From: a virus
Strand: one strand, 5' to 3'
Length of the DNA stretch: 36,641 nt
Virus record (IMG/VR): IMGVR_UViG_3300030451_001097
Location: 1 to 36,641 of that record
This document shows positions 6,383 through 11,990 of the stretch, piece by piece. The position numbers and the translations under genes are program-made. The notes under the pieces are model-generated. The model worked only from the letters and a program-made list of their open reading frames with translations. It did not search any database and was not told where the DNA came from. How positions within the stretch are numbered: position 1 is the first letter of the stretch; every line of letters begins with the position of its first letter.

Positions 6383-6746
6383 AACAATGACAAAATCAGA
6401 ATTAGTTATAGAAACAATAGATATAATTAGCAAAACTTACATTGAGTTAGGTCAGCACAATGTAGAAGAAGAAACATTAGAGGTGTTGGCAGAAAGTTTA
6501 GCTGATGATTTACAAAGAGTATACAAAAACTTTTATATAGAAGATGCTAAAAATGCATTTAGCTTGGGTGTAAGAAGTCAGCACAATGGTGATTTTATAC
6601 ACTTAAACGTACCAACTTATATGAAGTGGTTAAGACAGCACAAGCAGTTAATATGGGATGCAAGAGCAAAGGTAGATAGTGGAGCTGACCCTAAACAAGT
6701 GCCACACTATAGACCTGAACCTAAACAATTAACAACTAATTCTTAA
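6369..6746 (+). CDS. Hypothetical protein downstream of the initiator, possible replication accessory
   Basis: 125 residues, mainly helical: ELVIETIDIISKTYIELG, ETLEVLAESLADDLQRVYKNF and IEDAKNAFSLGVRSQ. These lead into NVPTYMKWLRQHKQLIWDARAK and a Pro-rich tail. The pattern (helical N-terminus, then a conserved N-V-P-T-Y-x-K-W-L) recalls proteins paired with initiators in Bacteroidetes phages, perhaps a helicase-loader partner, but I cannot name a family. An alternative start is the second Met (6387). It overlaps the initiator gene by 14 bases. Confidence 0.6.
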   Translation: MKLIKTMTKSELVIETIDIISKTYIELGQHNVEEETLEVLAESLADDLQRVYKNFYIEDAKNAFSLGVRSQHNGDFIHLNVPTYMKWLRQHKQLIWDARAKVDSGADPKQVPHYRPEPKQLTTNS

Positions 6747-6813
6747 TAAATATATTTTATAAAAAATAAAAATTAAAAAAAAACATTAAGTTTGTAAAAA
6801 CAAAAAATAAATT

Positions 6814-7194
6814 ATGTCAGGAAAAAGTAAATATTACTATGAGTTTGATAGAAACACATCATCAACAACAAACATTAACCCTAAAATGAGGATGAGTAAA
6901 GAAGAATTAGGTTTAGAAAAAAAGCATGAAACTGTTACAGGTGGATTATTTCCAACAGGAGTAAGACAAGAGAACAGAGATAACAGAGTGCCTTATTACT
7001 ACAAAGGTAGAAATGGTTATGAAGCAAGAAAAGTTTGTGATAACTTTGATTTGCCTTACCACTTAGCAACTGCCACAACCTACATCTTACGAAGCTATCA
7101 CAAGCATGATACACCAGTAGATTGCCTAAAGAAAGCTATAGCTCATTTAGAATTTGAGCTAGAGAAGATACAAGATGCAAAAGCCAATCTTTAG
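6814..7194 (+). CDS. DUF3310-like protein
   Basis: 126 residues. Residues about 60-120 show the DUF3310 pattern: YYYKGRNGYEARKVCDNF, LPYHLATATTYILRSYHK, then DCLKKAIAHLEFELEKI. DUF3310 members are sometimes labelled nucleotide kinase-like, but no kinase motif is present here and the function is not established. The N-terminal half is charged and probably flexible. A -7 box (TAAGTTTG, 6787-6794) 20 bases upstream could give an internal promoter, although no good -33 element accompanies it. It overlaps the next gene by 20 bases. Confidence 0.75.
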   Translation: MSGKSKYYYEFDRNTSSTTNINPKMRMSKEELGLEKKHETVTGGLFPTGVRQENRDNRVPYYYKGRNGYEARKVCDNFDLPYHLATATTYILRSYHKHDTPVDCLKKAIAHLEFELEKIQDAKANL

Positions 7195-7420
7195 AGTATT
7201 TGTAAAATACAATATAAGAAACAAAGGAAAAGCAACTAGAGGTAAGAATGGTGTAATAGATACATTTGCACTAACAGATGACAAAAAAGTTATAGAACAA
7301 GATGAGGTTATAAAAAACAGAATATGTTATCTAAATAAAAAAAGATTAGAAAAAGTAGTGATAACAATAACAGATGTAGAGGTAGAAGACCAGTATGGTT
7401 TTACAACAGATAGATTTTAA
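7175..7420 (+). CDS. Hypothetical small basic protein
   Basis: 81 residues, basic and beta-prone (IFRVFVKYNIRNKGKATRG, KVVITITDVEVEDQYG). It begins within the last codons of the DUF3310-like gene, a 20-base overlap that suggests coupled translation. No motif or family is recognised. The even mix of strands and the Lys/Arg content are compatible with a small nucleic-acid-binding fold, but this is not evidence of function. Confidence 0.55.
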   Translation: MQKPIFRVFVKYNIRNKGKATRGKNGVIDTFALTDDKKVIEQDEVIKNRICYLNKKRLEKVVITITDVEVEDQYGFTTDRF

Positions 7421-7422
7421 TT

Positions 7423-7632
7423 ATGCCTAAAATTAGAAAGATAAAAACATCAGACAGAAAAGATAGCAGAGGTGGTGGTTATGCTAAAAGAAAGTTTACT
7501 TTTGAAGAAGCAGAAGCAATAAGAGAAGAATATAAAAGAGAAGGGGGGAGTATATCGGGGGTAGCCCGAAAATACAATGTATCTCAACCACTTATGTACC
7601 AACTTATCAAAGGTACAACTTATAATGAATAA
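7423..7632 (+). CDS. Small helix-turn-helix protein (resolvase-type HTH)
   Basis: 69 residues. A basic flexible N-terminus (PKIRKIKTSDRKDSRGGGYAK) is followed by a clear HTH: FEEAEAIREEYKREGGSISGVARKYNVSQPLMYQLIKG, as in HTH_7/resolvase C-terminal domains. No catalytic domain accompanies it, so it is a stand-alone DNA-binding protein, perhaps an early regulator. Two G runs (6 and 5 G) sit inside the gene near 7543-7560. It overlaps the nuclease gene by eight bases. Confidence 0.7.
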   Translation: MPKIRKIKTSDRKDSRGGGYAKRKFTFEEAEAIREEYKREGGSISGVARKYNVSQPLMYQLIKGTTYNE

Positions 7633-7972
7633 AGAAGCAACTGTACAATCTTCTTTTTGTACATATATTAAGTTGCAATACCCAAATCTTAGATACTGTG
7701 CCAGTTTAGGTGGCATAAGAACATCAATGAAACAAGCAATATTAGCTAAGAAGACTGGCTATGTTAAGGGTTTCCCTGATATGCAAATACTAAAAACAAA
7801 TAAACAATATGCAGGACTCTTTATAGAAATAAAAGCAGATAAGAAATGCTATCCAACTAAACATCAAAAAGAATGGATAGAAGATTTAAACGAACTTGGT
7901 TACTATGCTGTTGTTTGTAAAGGTCTTGATGAGTGCATTGAAACTTTAGAGTGGTACATGAAACTGCTGTGA
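7625..7972 (+). CDS. VRR-NUC domain nuclease
   Basis: 115 residues from ATG 7625, an upstream extension being unlikely because this ATG couples to the previous stop. The PD-(D/E)xK nuclease pattern is visible: an E near residue 4, G49-F-P-D52, E68-I-K70, then Q81-x-x-W84. This fits the minimal viral VRR-NUC family, structure-selective nucleases thought to act on branched DNA such as Holliday junctions. The last codons contain two GAAACTGC repeats spaced by 11 bases (7960-7978), the second lying across the stop codon. Confidence 0.88.
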   Translation: MNKEATVQSSFCTYIKLQYPNLRYCASLGGIRTSMKQAILAKKTGYVKGFPDMQILKTNKQYAGLFIEIKADKKCYPTKHQKEWIEDLNELGYYAVVCKGLDECIETLEWYMKLL

Positions 7973-7978
7973 AACTGC
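7960..7978 (+). repeat. Two GAAACTGC iterons, 11-bp period
   Basis: GAAACTGC starts at 7960 and 7971, so the copies face the same way one helical turn apart. They straddle the VRR-NUC stop codon and lie 116 bp ahead of the 8.1-kb promoter. The same pair arrangement recurs ahead of the 9.65-kb promoter. Confidence 0.8.
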
Positions 7979-8086
7979 TAGGTATTTTGAATAGTGCATT
8001 TTGACTAAAATTTTCTTAAACAACTAAAAACTAAGTAGTTATATTTTGCGACAAATTGTCTTATTAACATTTTTTTAAAATTAATG

Positions 8087-8116
8087 TTGATTATTAAATA
8101 TTTTTTTATACATTTG
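8087..8116 (+). promoter_or_regulatory. Early promoter P8.1 with composite upstream region
   Basis: TTG (8087-8089), 19 bases, TACATTTG (8109-8116); the ATG lies 29 bases further on. Upstream, in order, are ATTTTGAC (7998-8005), the dyad GACAA-A-TTGTC (8050-8060) and TTAACATTTTTTT (8064-8076), all shared with the promoter at 9.65 kb apart from the dyad's right arm. This marks co-regulation of the two small-gene operons. Confidence 0.75.
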
Positions 8117-8144
8117 TCAAAAAAAACAATTAAAAACAATTAAT

Positions 8145-8423
8145 ATGTATAACTACGAACAACATTTTAAAGACATGGTAAGCAATTGCTGTGGTGATAG
8201 TATGGAAGAGCTACAAGAGTTTTGCTATGTATGTGATACAAGAACAAAAAACCCTATAATTGATGGAGGAACGCATTGCAATACTTGTAAAGAAGAGAGA
8301 GATGTGATAGAGAGATACGTTTGCAATTGTTGTAATGAGATATGCGAACCAATAGAAGATTATGAATACGACCAATTACGAATATATGAATTACAAGAAG
8401 CTAAATATGATTGCAGAACTTAA
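8145..8423 (+). CDS. Cysteine-rich early protein, zinc-ribbon-like
   Basis: 92 residues with 13 Cys. Three likely metal clusters are NCC/CYVC near the N-terminus, HCNTC in the middle and YVCNCCNEIC in the second half. Pairs of C-x-x-C spaced by 20-30 residues suggest two zinc ribbons or treble clefs. It is the first gene of the P8.1 operon, so probably made early. A host-takeover or nucleic-acid-binding role is possible but only inferred. It overlaps the next ORF by 17 bases. Confidence 0.6.
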   Translation: MYNYEQHFKDMVSNCCGDSMEELQEFCYVCDTRTKNPIIDGGTHCNTCKEERDVIERYVCNCCNEICEPIEDYEYDQLRIYELQEAKYDCRT

Positions 8424-8628
8424 ACAAAAACAAGAACTAGACAAATTGTATAGACAAAATACAATTGATATGAATAACTATTTTGCATATAGTGGTAAAC
8501 AAGAAAGAAAAAATAGGTTTACAAAAATATTTGAGGAATATAATTTTAATAAAAATATTAGAGTAAATAATGATATGTCAAAATATGTTTTGAAGAAGGA
8601 CAAAAAAAGTTTAACTAAAATTAAATAA
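8407..8628 (+). CDS. Hypothetical small basic protein
   Basis: 73 residues from ATG 8407, chosen over in-frame ATGs at 8362 and 8386 because it gives the shortest overlap with the Cys-rich gene (17 bases). The sequence is rich in Lys, Asn, Tyr and Glu, predicted helical and without a recognisable motif. It is followed after one base by a small membrane protein gene. Nothing indicates its role beyond membership of the early operon. Confidence 0.5.
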   Translation: MIAELKQKQELDKLYRQNTIDMNNYFAYSGKQERKNRFTKIFEEYNFNKNIRVNNDMSKYVLKKDKKSLTKIK

Positions 8629-8629
8629 A

Positions 8630-8770
8630 ATGGAAATTATATTAACAGTATTAATTATTTTAGGTACTTATAGTTTTGGTTTTTTTAGTGGTGTAATAAA
8701 CACAACAGAAACTAAAGAAATACAAAATGAAGATTACAAAAATGATGTAATACACTGGAACAGTAAATAA
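8630..8770 (+). CDS. 46-residue single-span membrane protein
   Basis: ATG 8630 lies one base after the previous stop, inside an A-rich leader. Residues 2-22 are a hydrophobic span (EIILTVLIILGTYSFGFFSG), followed by a polar tail of about 24 residues. An early small membrane protein could be a superinfection-exclusion or host-interaction factor, but no family is recognised. Confidence 0.55.
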   Translation: MEIILTVLIILGTYSFGFFSGVINTTETKEIQNEDYKNDVIHWNSK

Positions 8771-8797
8771 ATTAATAACAAACTAAAAACAATTAAA

Positions 8798-8980
8798 ATG
8801 AAAAAAGAAATATTACTACAAATAGAAATGTTTGATGATGGTTGTATGTCAGCTTACGAATTAGTTAAAAAAATAAAACAAATAATTAAAAATGATAATG
8901 AAAGAGAACAACAAAGAAAAGTATTAAACAATATATTTGATATATATGGTGATGTCTTTGTAAAAAATAATAATAACTAA
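8798..8980 (+). CDS. Hypothetical small helical early protein
   Basis: 60 residues. ATG follows the recurrent leader ACTAAAAACAATTAAA, which supports a real start. It is mostly helical and charged (EILLQIEMFDDGCMSAYELVKKIKQII, EREQQRKVLNNIFDIYGDVF) with an Asn-rich tail. No family is recognised. Confidence 0.55.
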   Translation: MKKEILLQIEMFDDGCMSAYELVKKIKQIIKNDNEREQQRKVLNNIFDIYGDVFVKNNNN

Positions 8981-8994
8981 AAACAAATAACATT

Positions 8995-9081
8995 ATGAGT
9001 AATAAATTAGAAATGGGTACATTTTCTGATACTACTTTAACCTATCTTTTATTCTTTGCAATTCTCTTTGGGGGGTGCTAG
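8995..9081 (+). CDS. 28-residue hydrophobic ORF ending in the G-tract
   Basis: ATG 8995 is preceded by the same recurrent ACTAAAAAC-type leader seen before neighbouring genes, the main reason to call it. The product has a polar N-terminus (MSNKLEMGTFSDTT) and a hydrophobic C-terminus (LTYLLFFAILFGGC). Its last codons and stop lie inside the first G runs of the G-rich element. It may be a tiny membrane peptide, a leader peptide whose translation affects the G-tract, or the remnant of a longer gene. Confidence 0.35.
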   Translation: MSNKLEMGTFSDTTLTYLLFFAILFGGC

Positions 9082-9105
9082 GGGGATAGGGGGGTGCATG
9101 GGGGG
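9070..9105 (+). repeat. Four-run G tract, G-quadruplex type
   Basis: On the + (coding) strand: G6 (9070-9075), TGCTA, G5 (9081-9085), ATA, G6 (9089-9094), TGCAT, G6 (9100-9105). It can also be read as two imperfect 19-20-bp tandem units, each starting GGGGGGTGC. All loops are five bases or shorter, so it meets the usual G-quadruplex pattern with ample margin, in both DNA and the mRNA. It lies 36 bases ahead of the SH3-like gene. Confidence 0.85.
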
Positions 9106-9141
9106 TATCAACTTAAAAACAATAACTAAAAACTAAAAACT

Positions 9142-9420
9142 ATGAAAACTATAACAACTAACCAAGCTAAACAGCTTATATATAATAATAACTGCAAGAT
9201 ATTTAGTGTAGAGTTTATCAAAAAAGATGGCTCACATAGACTAATGACTGCAAGACTACAAGTGCAAAAAGGTGTTAAGGGTGTTGGGTTGAGGTTTAAT
9301 CCTGATGACCATAACTTAATAACTGCCTTTGATATGCAAAAAGGAGAATTTAGAATGATTAACTGCAATACTTTAGTATCTTTGTCGGCTAATAAGCAAA
9401 AGTATCTTATAAGCGATTAA
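9142..9420 (+). CDS. Early phage protein, SH3-like beta-barrel type
   Basis: 92 residues. The pattern IFSVEFIKKDGSHRLMTARLQV, KGVKGVGLRFNPDDHNLITAFDMQKGEFRMINCNTLVSL matches a family of short all-beta phage proteins usually labelled SH3 beta-barrel fold-containing, as I recall it. The biochemical role is not known. The leader is the recurrent ACTAAAAACTAAAAACT before ATG. It is the last gene of this operon: a clear terminator starts 22 bases after its stop. Confidence 0.7.
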   Translation: MKTITTNQAKQLIYNNNCKIFSVEFIKKDGSHRLMTARLQVQKGVKGVGLRFNPDDHNLITAFDMQKGEFRMINCNTLVSLSANKQKYLISD

Positions 9421-9442
9421 AATACTTGTGTTAATACTAATT

Positions 9443-9472
9443 AAGAGCATATATTATTTATGCTCTTTTTTT
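9443..9472 (+). terminator. Rho-independent terminator of the first early operon
   Basis: AAGAGCATA (9443-9451) and TATGCTCTT (9459-9467) form a perfect nine-pair stem with a seven-base loop, running into a T stretch. It ends the operon that began at P8.1. Confidence 0.9.
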
Positions 9473-9644
9473 TATTTGTAACTGTTGCGAAACTGCCGCG
9501 AAACTGCCGAAACTGCTACGAAACTGCTAGAAATGTTGTGGCTGACCTTAAAAAATTTTGACCCCCCTCTAGTGTCTAATCTAGTAACTTGTTAAATGTC
9601 AATATATTACATGACAAATTTACATGATATTTTTTAACATTTTT
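9473..9644. promoter_or_regulatory. Non-coding regulatory region with iterons between two early operons
   Basis: Apart from short chance ORFs there is no gene between 9421 and 9698. The region holds the terminator, then four GAAACTGC copies (9489-9527), ATTTTGAC followed by a C run (9555-9567), TCTAGT twice (12-bp period, around 9569-9586), GACAAATT (9613-9620), TTAACATTTTTTTT (9634-9647) and a promoter. The order of elements repeats that seen before P8.1. Confidence 0.6.
9489..9527 (+). repeat. Cluster of four GAAACTGC iterons
   Basis: Identical octamers start at 9489, 9500, 9509 and 9520 (spacing 11, 9 and 11), all in the same direction, each preceded by C and outside any gene. Helical phasing and the non-coding position point to a protein-binding array, for a regulator, an initiator or a packaging protein. 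Confidence 0.85.
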
Positions 9645-9675
9645 TTTGTTGTTTTGTCAAAAAGTTATATATTTG
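9645..9675 (+). promoter_or_regulatory. Early promoter P9.65
   Basis: TTTG (9645-9648), exactly 19 bases, TATATTTG (9668-9675). This is a full consensus match, 24 bases ahead of ATG 9699. The leader AATTAAAAACAATTAAAA is nearly the same as at P8.1. Confidence 0.82.
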
Positions 9676-9698
9676 TATCAAATTAAAAACAATTAAAA

Positions 9699-9899
9699 AT
9701 GGCAAACTTTAAACAATTAGATGATATTTATTACAATGTTAATAGTATTATTGATGATTTATTAGAACTACAAAACAAATTAAGCAATAAAGAAAAAATA
9801 AAACATCCTTTATTATTGCAAATTTGTGAATTAGAAAAACAATTAACAGAAATAAACATATTAAGATTAGATGAATTATATAAAAATAAAAACAACTAA
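9699..9899 (+). CDS. Small coiled-coil early protein
   Basis: 66 residues, highly helical with leucine-rich heptads (INSIIDDLLELQNKL-type spacing, LQICELEKQL, LRLDELYKN) and a Lys/Asn tail. There is no DNA-binding motif and no membrane span. It is the first gene after P9.65, so likely among the earliest transcribed. Function unknown. Confidence 0.6.
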   Translation: MANFKQLDDIYYNVNSIIDDLLELQNKLSNKEKIKHPLLLQICELEKQLTEINILRLDELYKNKNN

Positions 9900-9910
9900 A
9901 AATCAAAATT

Positions 9911-10138
9911 ATGCAACATTTTAAAATAACTAACATACATACAAACAAAGCAATTAATTTAAACTATACAGAACTTCAGCAAATGATGAGCAAAAATAGA
10001 AAAGACTTTTTTTATAATTACACTATACAAAGAGTAAATAAAAAAAGCATATTAGATAATATAATCGCCTTTTTTATTGTAGCTATCGGTTCTATTGGAT
10101 TACTTTTATTAGGTTCAATTATGGACACTTACCTTTAA
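9911..10138 (+). CDS. Small early protein with a C-terminal membrane anchor
   Basis: 75 residues. Residues 1-48 are polar and basic. Residues 49-70 (NIIAFFIVAIGSIGLLLLGSIM) form one hydrophobic span near the C-terminus, as in tail-anchored proteins. It starts 11 bases after the previous gene behind an ACTAAAAATC leader. A host-membrane or superinfection role is possible but not shown. Confidence 0.6.
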   Translation: MQHFKITNIHTNKAINLNYTELQQMMSKNRKDFFYNYTIQRVNKKSILDNIIAFFIVAIGSIGLLLLGSIMDTYL

Positions 10139-10162
10139 TTATTAACTAAAAACTAAAAACAA

Positions 10163-11116
10163 ATGAAAAGAATATATAATAGCAACGCACAAGTTTTTCA
10201 CCTATTTGCAAATAAATTGCAAGATGAGGCAAAAACATCTACAAGAAACGTATTTTTTAATAAAGATAGCATTTATAGTTATGGTTACCACTATAAGCTA
10301 GGGCTTCACCTAGATAACAATGCTATGTTAATCAATAACAAAGGTTATTCAATCACAACTTCAAAACATATAAGCGAACTATCTCAAGCAAGTAGACACA
10401 AAACAATTTTCTATTCTCAAAATGTTTTGATTTATGAAGTGTTACCAAGATTAGAAGATTATGCTAAAAAAGTAGTAAACGCCAGAAAAGAAGTAACAAA
10501 AGCATACTATATTGATATGCTTAACTATATATATAACAGCTTTGTAGATTTTCAAAAATATTGCATAGATAATAAAATTAATAAGATTATATGGAGTAAA
10601 GAAAATAGAATTAATTTAATAGTAGATAAAAGGAGTAAAGAATATAAAAGAGTAAATTTTATTTATGATAGTATTAAGGGCAATATTAAAGAGCTAGAAA
10701 GCCAAATAAAAGCAGCTAATGAGAAACAAAAGAAAAAAGAAAAGCAAAGGCAAAAAGAACAAACAAAACTCTTCAGAGATAATAAGATTACATTTGCAAG
10801 ACTTAATTTTGATTTGCTTAAACTTGTAGAGATGCACAGCCACACGGCAAACCACGACAGGCAAGAAGATTTCTACATAGCTACTAGCCAAAATGTAAAG
10901 CTATCTATTGAAGAAAGTAATGAAGCAATTAAAAAGCTAGAGCAAATAAACTACAATGCTGATTTAATAAATAAGCATTTAAAAGGGCAAAGAATAAAAT
11001 ATTATACAATAACAGGAGCTAAACAAAATGCTTTAATTGTAGGATGCCACAAAGTTAAATTTGAAGAGATAAAGAGAATTAAAAAACAATTAATTAAATA
11101 CAATTTATACAACTAA
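10163..11116 (+). CDS. Large early protein with a conserved N-terminal YSYG-containing domain
   Basis: 317 residues, the largest early gene. Residues 1-75 (NAQVFHLFANKLQDEAKT, NVFFNKDSIYSYGYHYKLG, then NAMLINNKGYSITTSKHIS) match a pattern I recall in many unrelated phages and some plasmids, with H-x-(F/W)-A-N and I-Y-S-Y-G-x-H as hallmarks. Its function is not established. Residues about 170-205 are a very basic coiled coil (many K/E/Q). The C-terminal third holds a further mixed domain. It sits in the P9.65 operon between small accessory genes, behind the recurrent ACTAAAAACTAAAAAC leader. Confidence 0.65.
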   Translation: MKRIYNSNAQVFHLFANKLQDEAKTSTRNVFFNKDSIYSYGYHYKLGLHLDNNAMLINNKGYSITTSKHISELSQASRHKTIFYSQNVLIYEVLPRLEDYAKKVVNARKEVTKAYYIDMLNYIYNSFVDFQKYCIDNKINKIIWSKENRINLIVDKRSKEYKRVNFIYDSIKGNIKELESQIKAANEKQKKKEKQRQKEQTKLFRDNKITFARLNFDLLKLVEMHSHTANHDRQEDFYIATSQNVKLSIEESNEAIKKLEQINYNADLINKHLKGQRIKYYTITGAKQNALIVGCHKVKFEEIKRIKKQLIKYNLYN

Positions 11117-11128
11117 AAACCAAAAAAA

Positions 11129-11332
11129 ATGAATAAAAAAGAACATCAACTTAATTTTAATAGTGAAGAGATAAATTTAATTTTAAAAGCTATGCACAAG
11201 ACATATCCAATATTAGACAATTCACCATTTGCAGAATTAAAAGATAAAAGAAAAATATTAACTGATATAGGAAATAAACTTTATAATGCAAAACAAAAAC
11301 TAAATTGCAATAAATTTATATCTTTACATTAA
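11129..11332 (+). CDS. Hypothetical small early protein
   Basis: 67 residues, helical and basic, starting behind the leader ACTAAAAACCAAAAAAA. The body (EHQLNFNSEEINLILKAMHKTYPI, KDKRKILTDIGNKLYNAKQKL) has no recognised family motif. It has the style of small helical regulators or inhibitors found in early phage operons. Confidence 0.55.
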   Translation: MNKKEHQLNFNSEEINLILKAMHKTYPILDNSPFAELKDKRKILTDIGNKLYNAKQKLNCNKFISLH

Positions 11333-11351
11333 TTAACTAAAAACTAAAACA

Positions 11352-11576
11352 ATGTACACAAACGCAAAAGCAATTCTAAACGATAGACAGTTAATGACTG
11401 ATGTCATTTACTTCAATGACTTTAATAATAGAGATGAAGAAGAACAACAAATAAATACAAAAAAATCTTTATTAGCTGACAGAGATATTCTTTTTAAATT
11501 ATCCAGTATGAATAACAGAGAAATAAGAGAATTATTTTTAGATATTCTAACAATAGAAAGCAAAAGAATAAATTAA
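11352..11576 (+). CDS. Hypothetical small acidic early protein
   Basis: 74 residues, rich in Asp, Glu, Asn and Ile, with two probable helices (AKAILNDRQLMTDVIYF and NNREIRELFLDILTIESK). It is the last gene of the P9.65 operon, 22 bases before a terminator, and has the recurrent leader ACTAAAAACTAAAACA. No family is recognised. Confidence 0.55.
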   Translation: MYTNAKAILNDRQLMTDVIYFNDFNNRDEEEQQINTKKSLLADRDILFKLSSMNNREIRELFLDILTIESKRIN

Positions 11577-11597
11577 ATAACATAATTAAACAATATT

Positions 11598-11629
11598 AAA
11601 AAGGAGCTTTTAATAGTTCCTTTTTTTTT
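11598..11629 (+). terminator. Rho-independent terminator of the second early operon
   Basis: AAAAAGGAGCT (11598-11608) pairs with AGTTCCTTTTT (11615-11625) through 11 pairs with one G-U, six-base loop, then more T. It closes the early region ahead of the 700-bp gap. Confidence 0.88.
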
Positions 11630-11790
11630 ATATATACTTTGCTATCAATTTATATTTTAATTGCTTTAAATAGCTTCTAAAGTGTGTTTAATAGCTTTGT
11701 TTGTATACGTTAATTAATTATTTAGATGTTAATCTTTGTTTGACAAAATAAGTGTTTAGTCTACTTTTTTTTCTTTTGATACACTCAAAC

Positions 11791-11820
11791 AGATAAAAAA
11801 AGATATAAAAAGATATAAAA
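11791..11820. repeat. Three 10-bp A/T-rich repeats in phase with the helix
   Basis: AGATAAAAAA (11791-11800) is followed by AGATATAAAA twice (11801-11810, 11811-11820). The ten-base period of A-tracts favours intrinsic DNA bending and suggests a binding or unwinding site. Confidence 0.7.
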
Positions 11821-11883
11821 ACAAAGTATTTGTATCAGTTTAGGTTCAAACTAGAACCAATTTAAAGAGTTTTTCCAAACTTT

Positions 11884-11906
11884 TTTTGTGACAATGTGTC
11901 AGAAAA
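11884..11906. promoter_or_regulatory. 23-bp dyad, operator-like
   Basis: TGACA-ATG-TGTCA is flanked symmetrically by one mismatched base and then TTTT on the left and AAAA on the right. This two-fold symmetric site resembles an operator for a dimeric regulator. Stand-alone HTH proteins are encoded at 4741, 7423 and 31078, but no link can be drawn from sequence alone. Confidence 0.5.
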
Positions 11907-11957
11907 TAAAAAGGGAGATTTCAATTCCGTCAATTTTGGAGTCCTCTCTTTTTAGCC
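11905..11957 (-). ncRNA. Candidate minus-strand small RNA ending at a terminator-like stem
   Basis: From the minus-strand promoter, transcription would begin near 11956 and run left into a stem formed by AAAAAGAGAGG and its partner TCTCCCTTTTT (ten pairs, one mismatch) with a U-rich end, giving about 50-60 nt. No ORF is present on that strand. It would be the only convincing minus-strand transcript in the genome. Confidence 0.35.
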
Positions 11958-11960
11958 ACA

Positions 11961-11990
11961 CAAACGTACATAACAAAAACCAAAGTTCAA
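11961..11990 (-). promoter_or_regulatory. Minus-strand promoter, consensus match
   Basis: Read on the minus strand: TTG (complement of 11988-11990), exactly 19 bases, TACGTTTG (complement of 11961-11968). This is as good a match as the promoters of the early operons, but points left into a region without genes. Confidence 0.5.

Noticed and set aside
7577-7624. Upstream extension of the VRR-NUC gene to ATG 7577
   Set aside because: It would overlap the HTH gene by 56 bases and adds 16 residues outside the nuclease domain; ATG 7625 couples naturally to the HTH stop.
8018-8040. Leader-like AACAACTAAAAACTAAG suggesting a hidden gene at 8.03 kb
   Set aside because: No start codon or ORF follows before the promoter; it is probably a remnant or chance.
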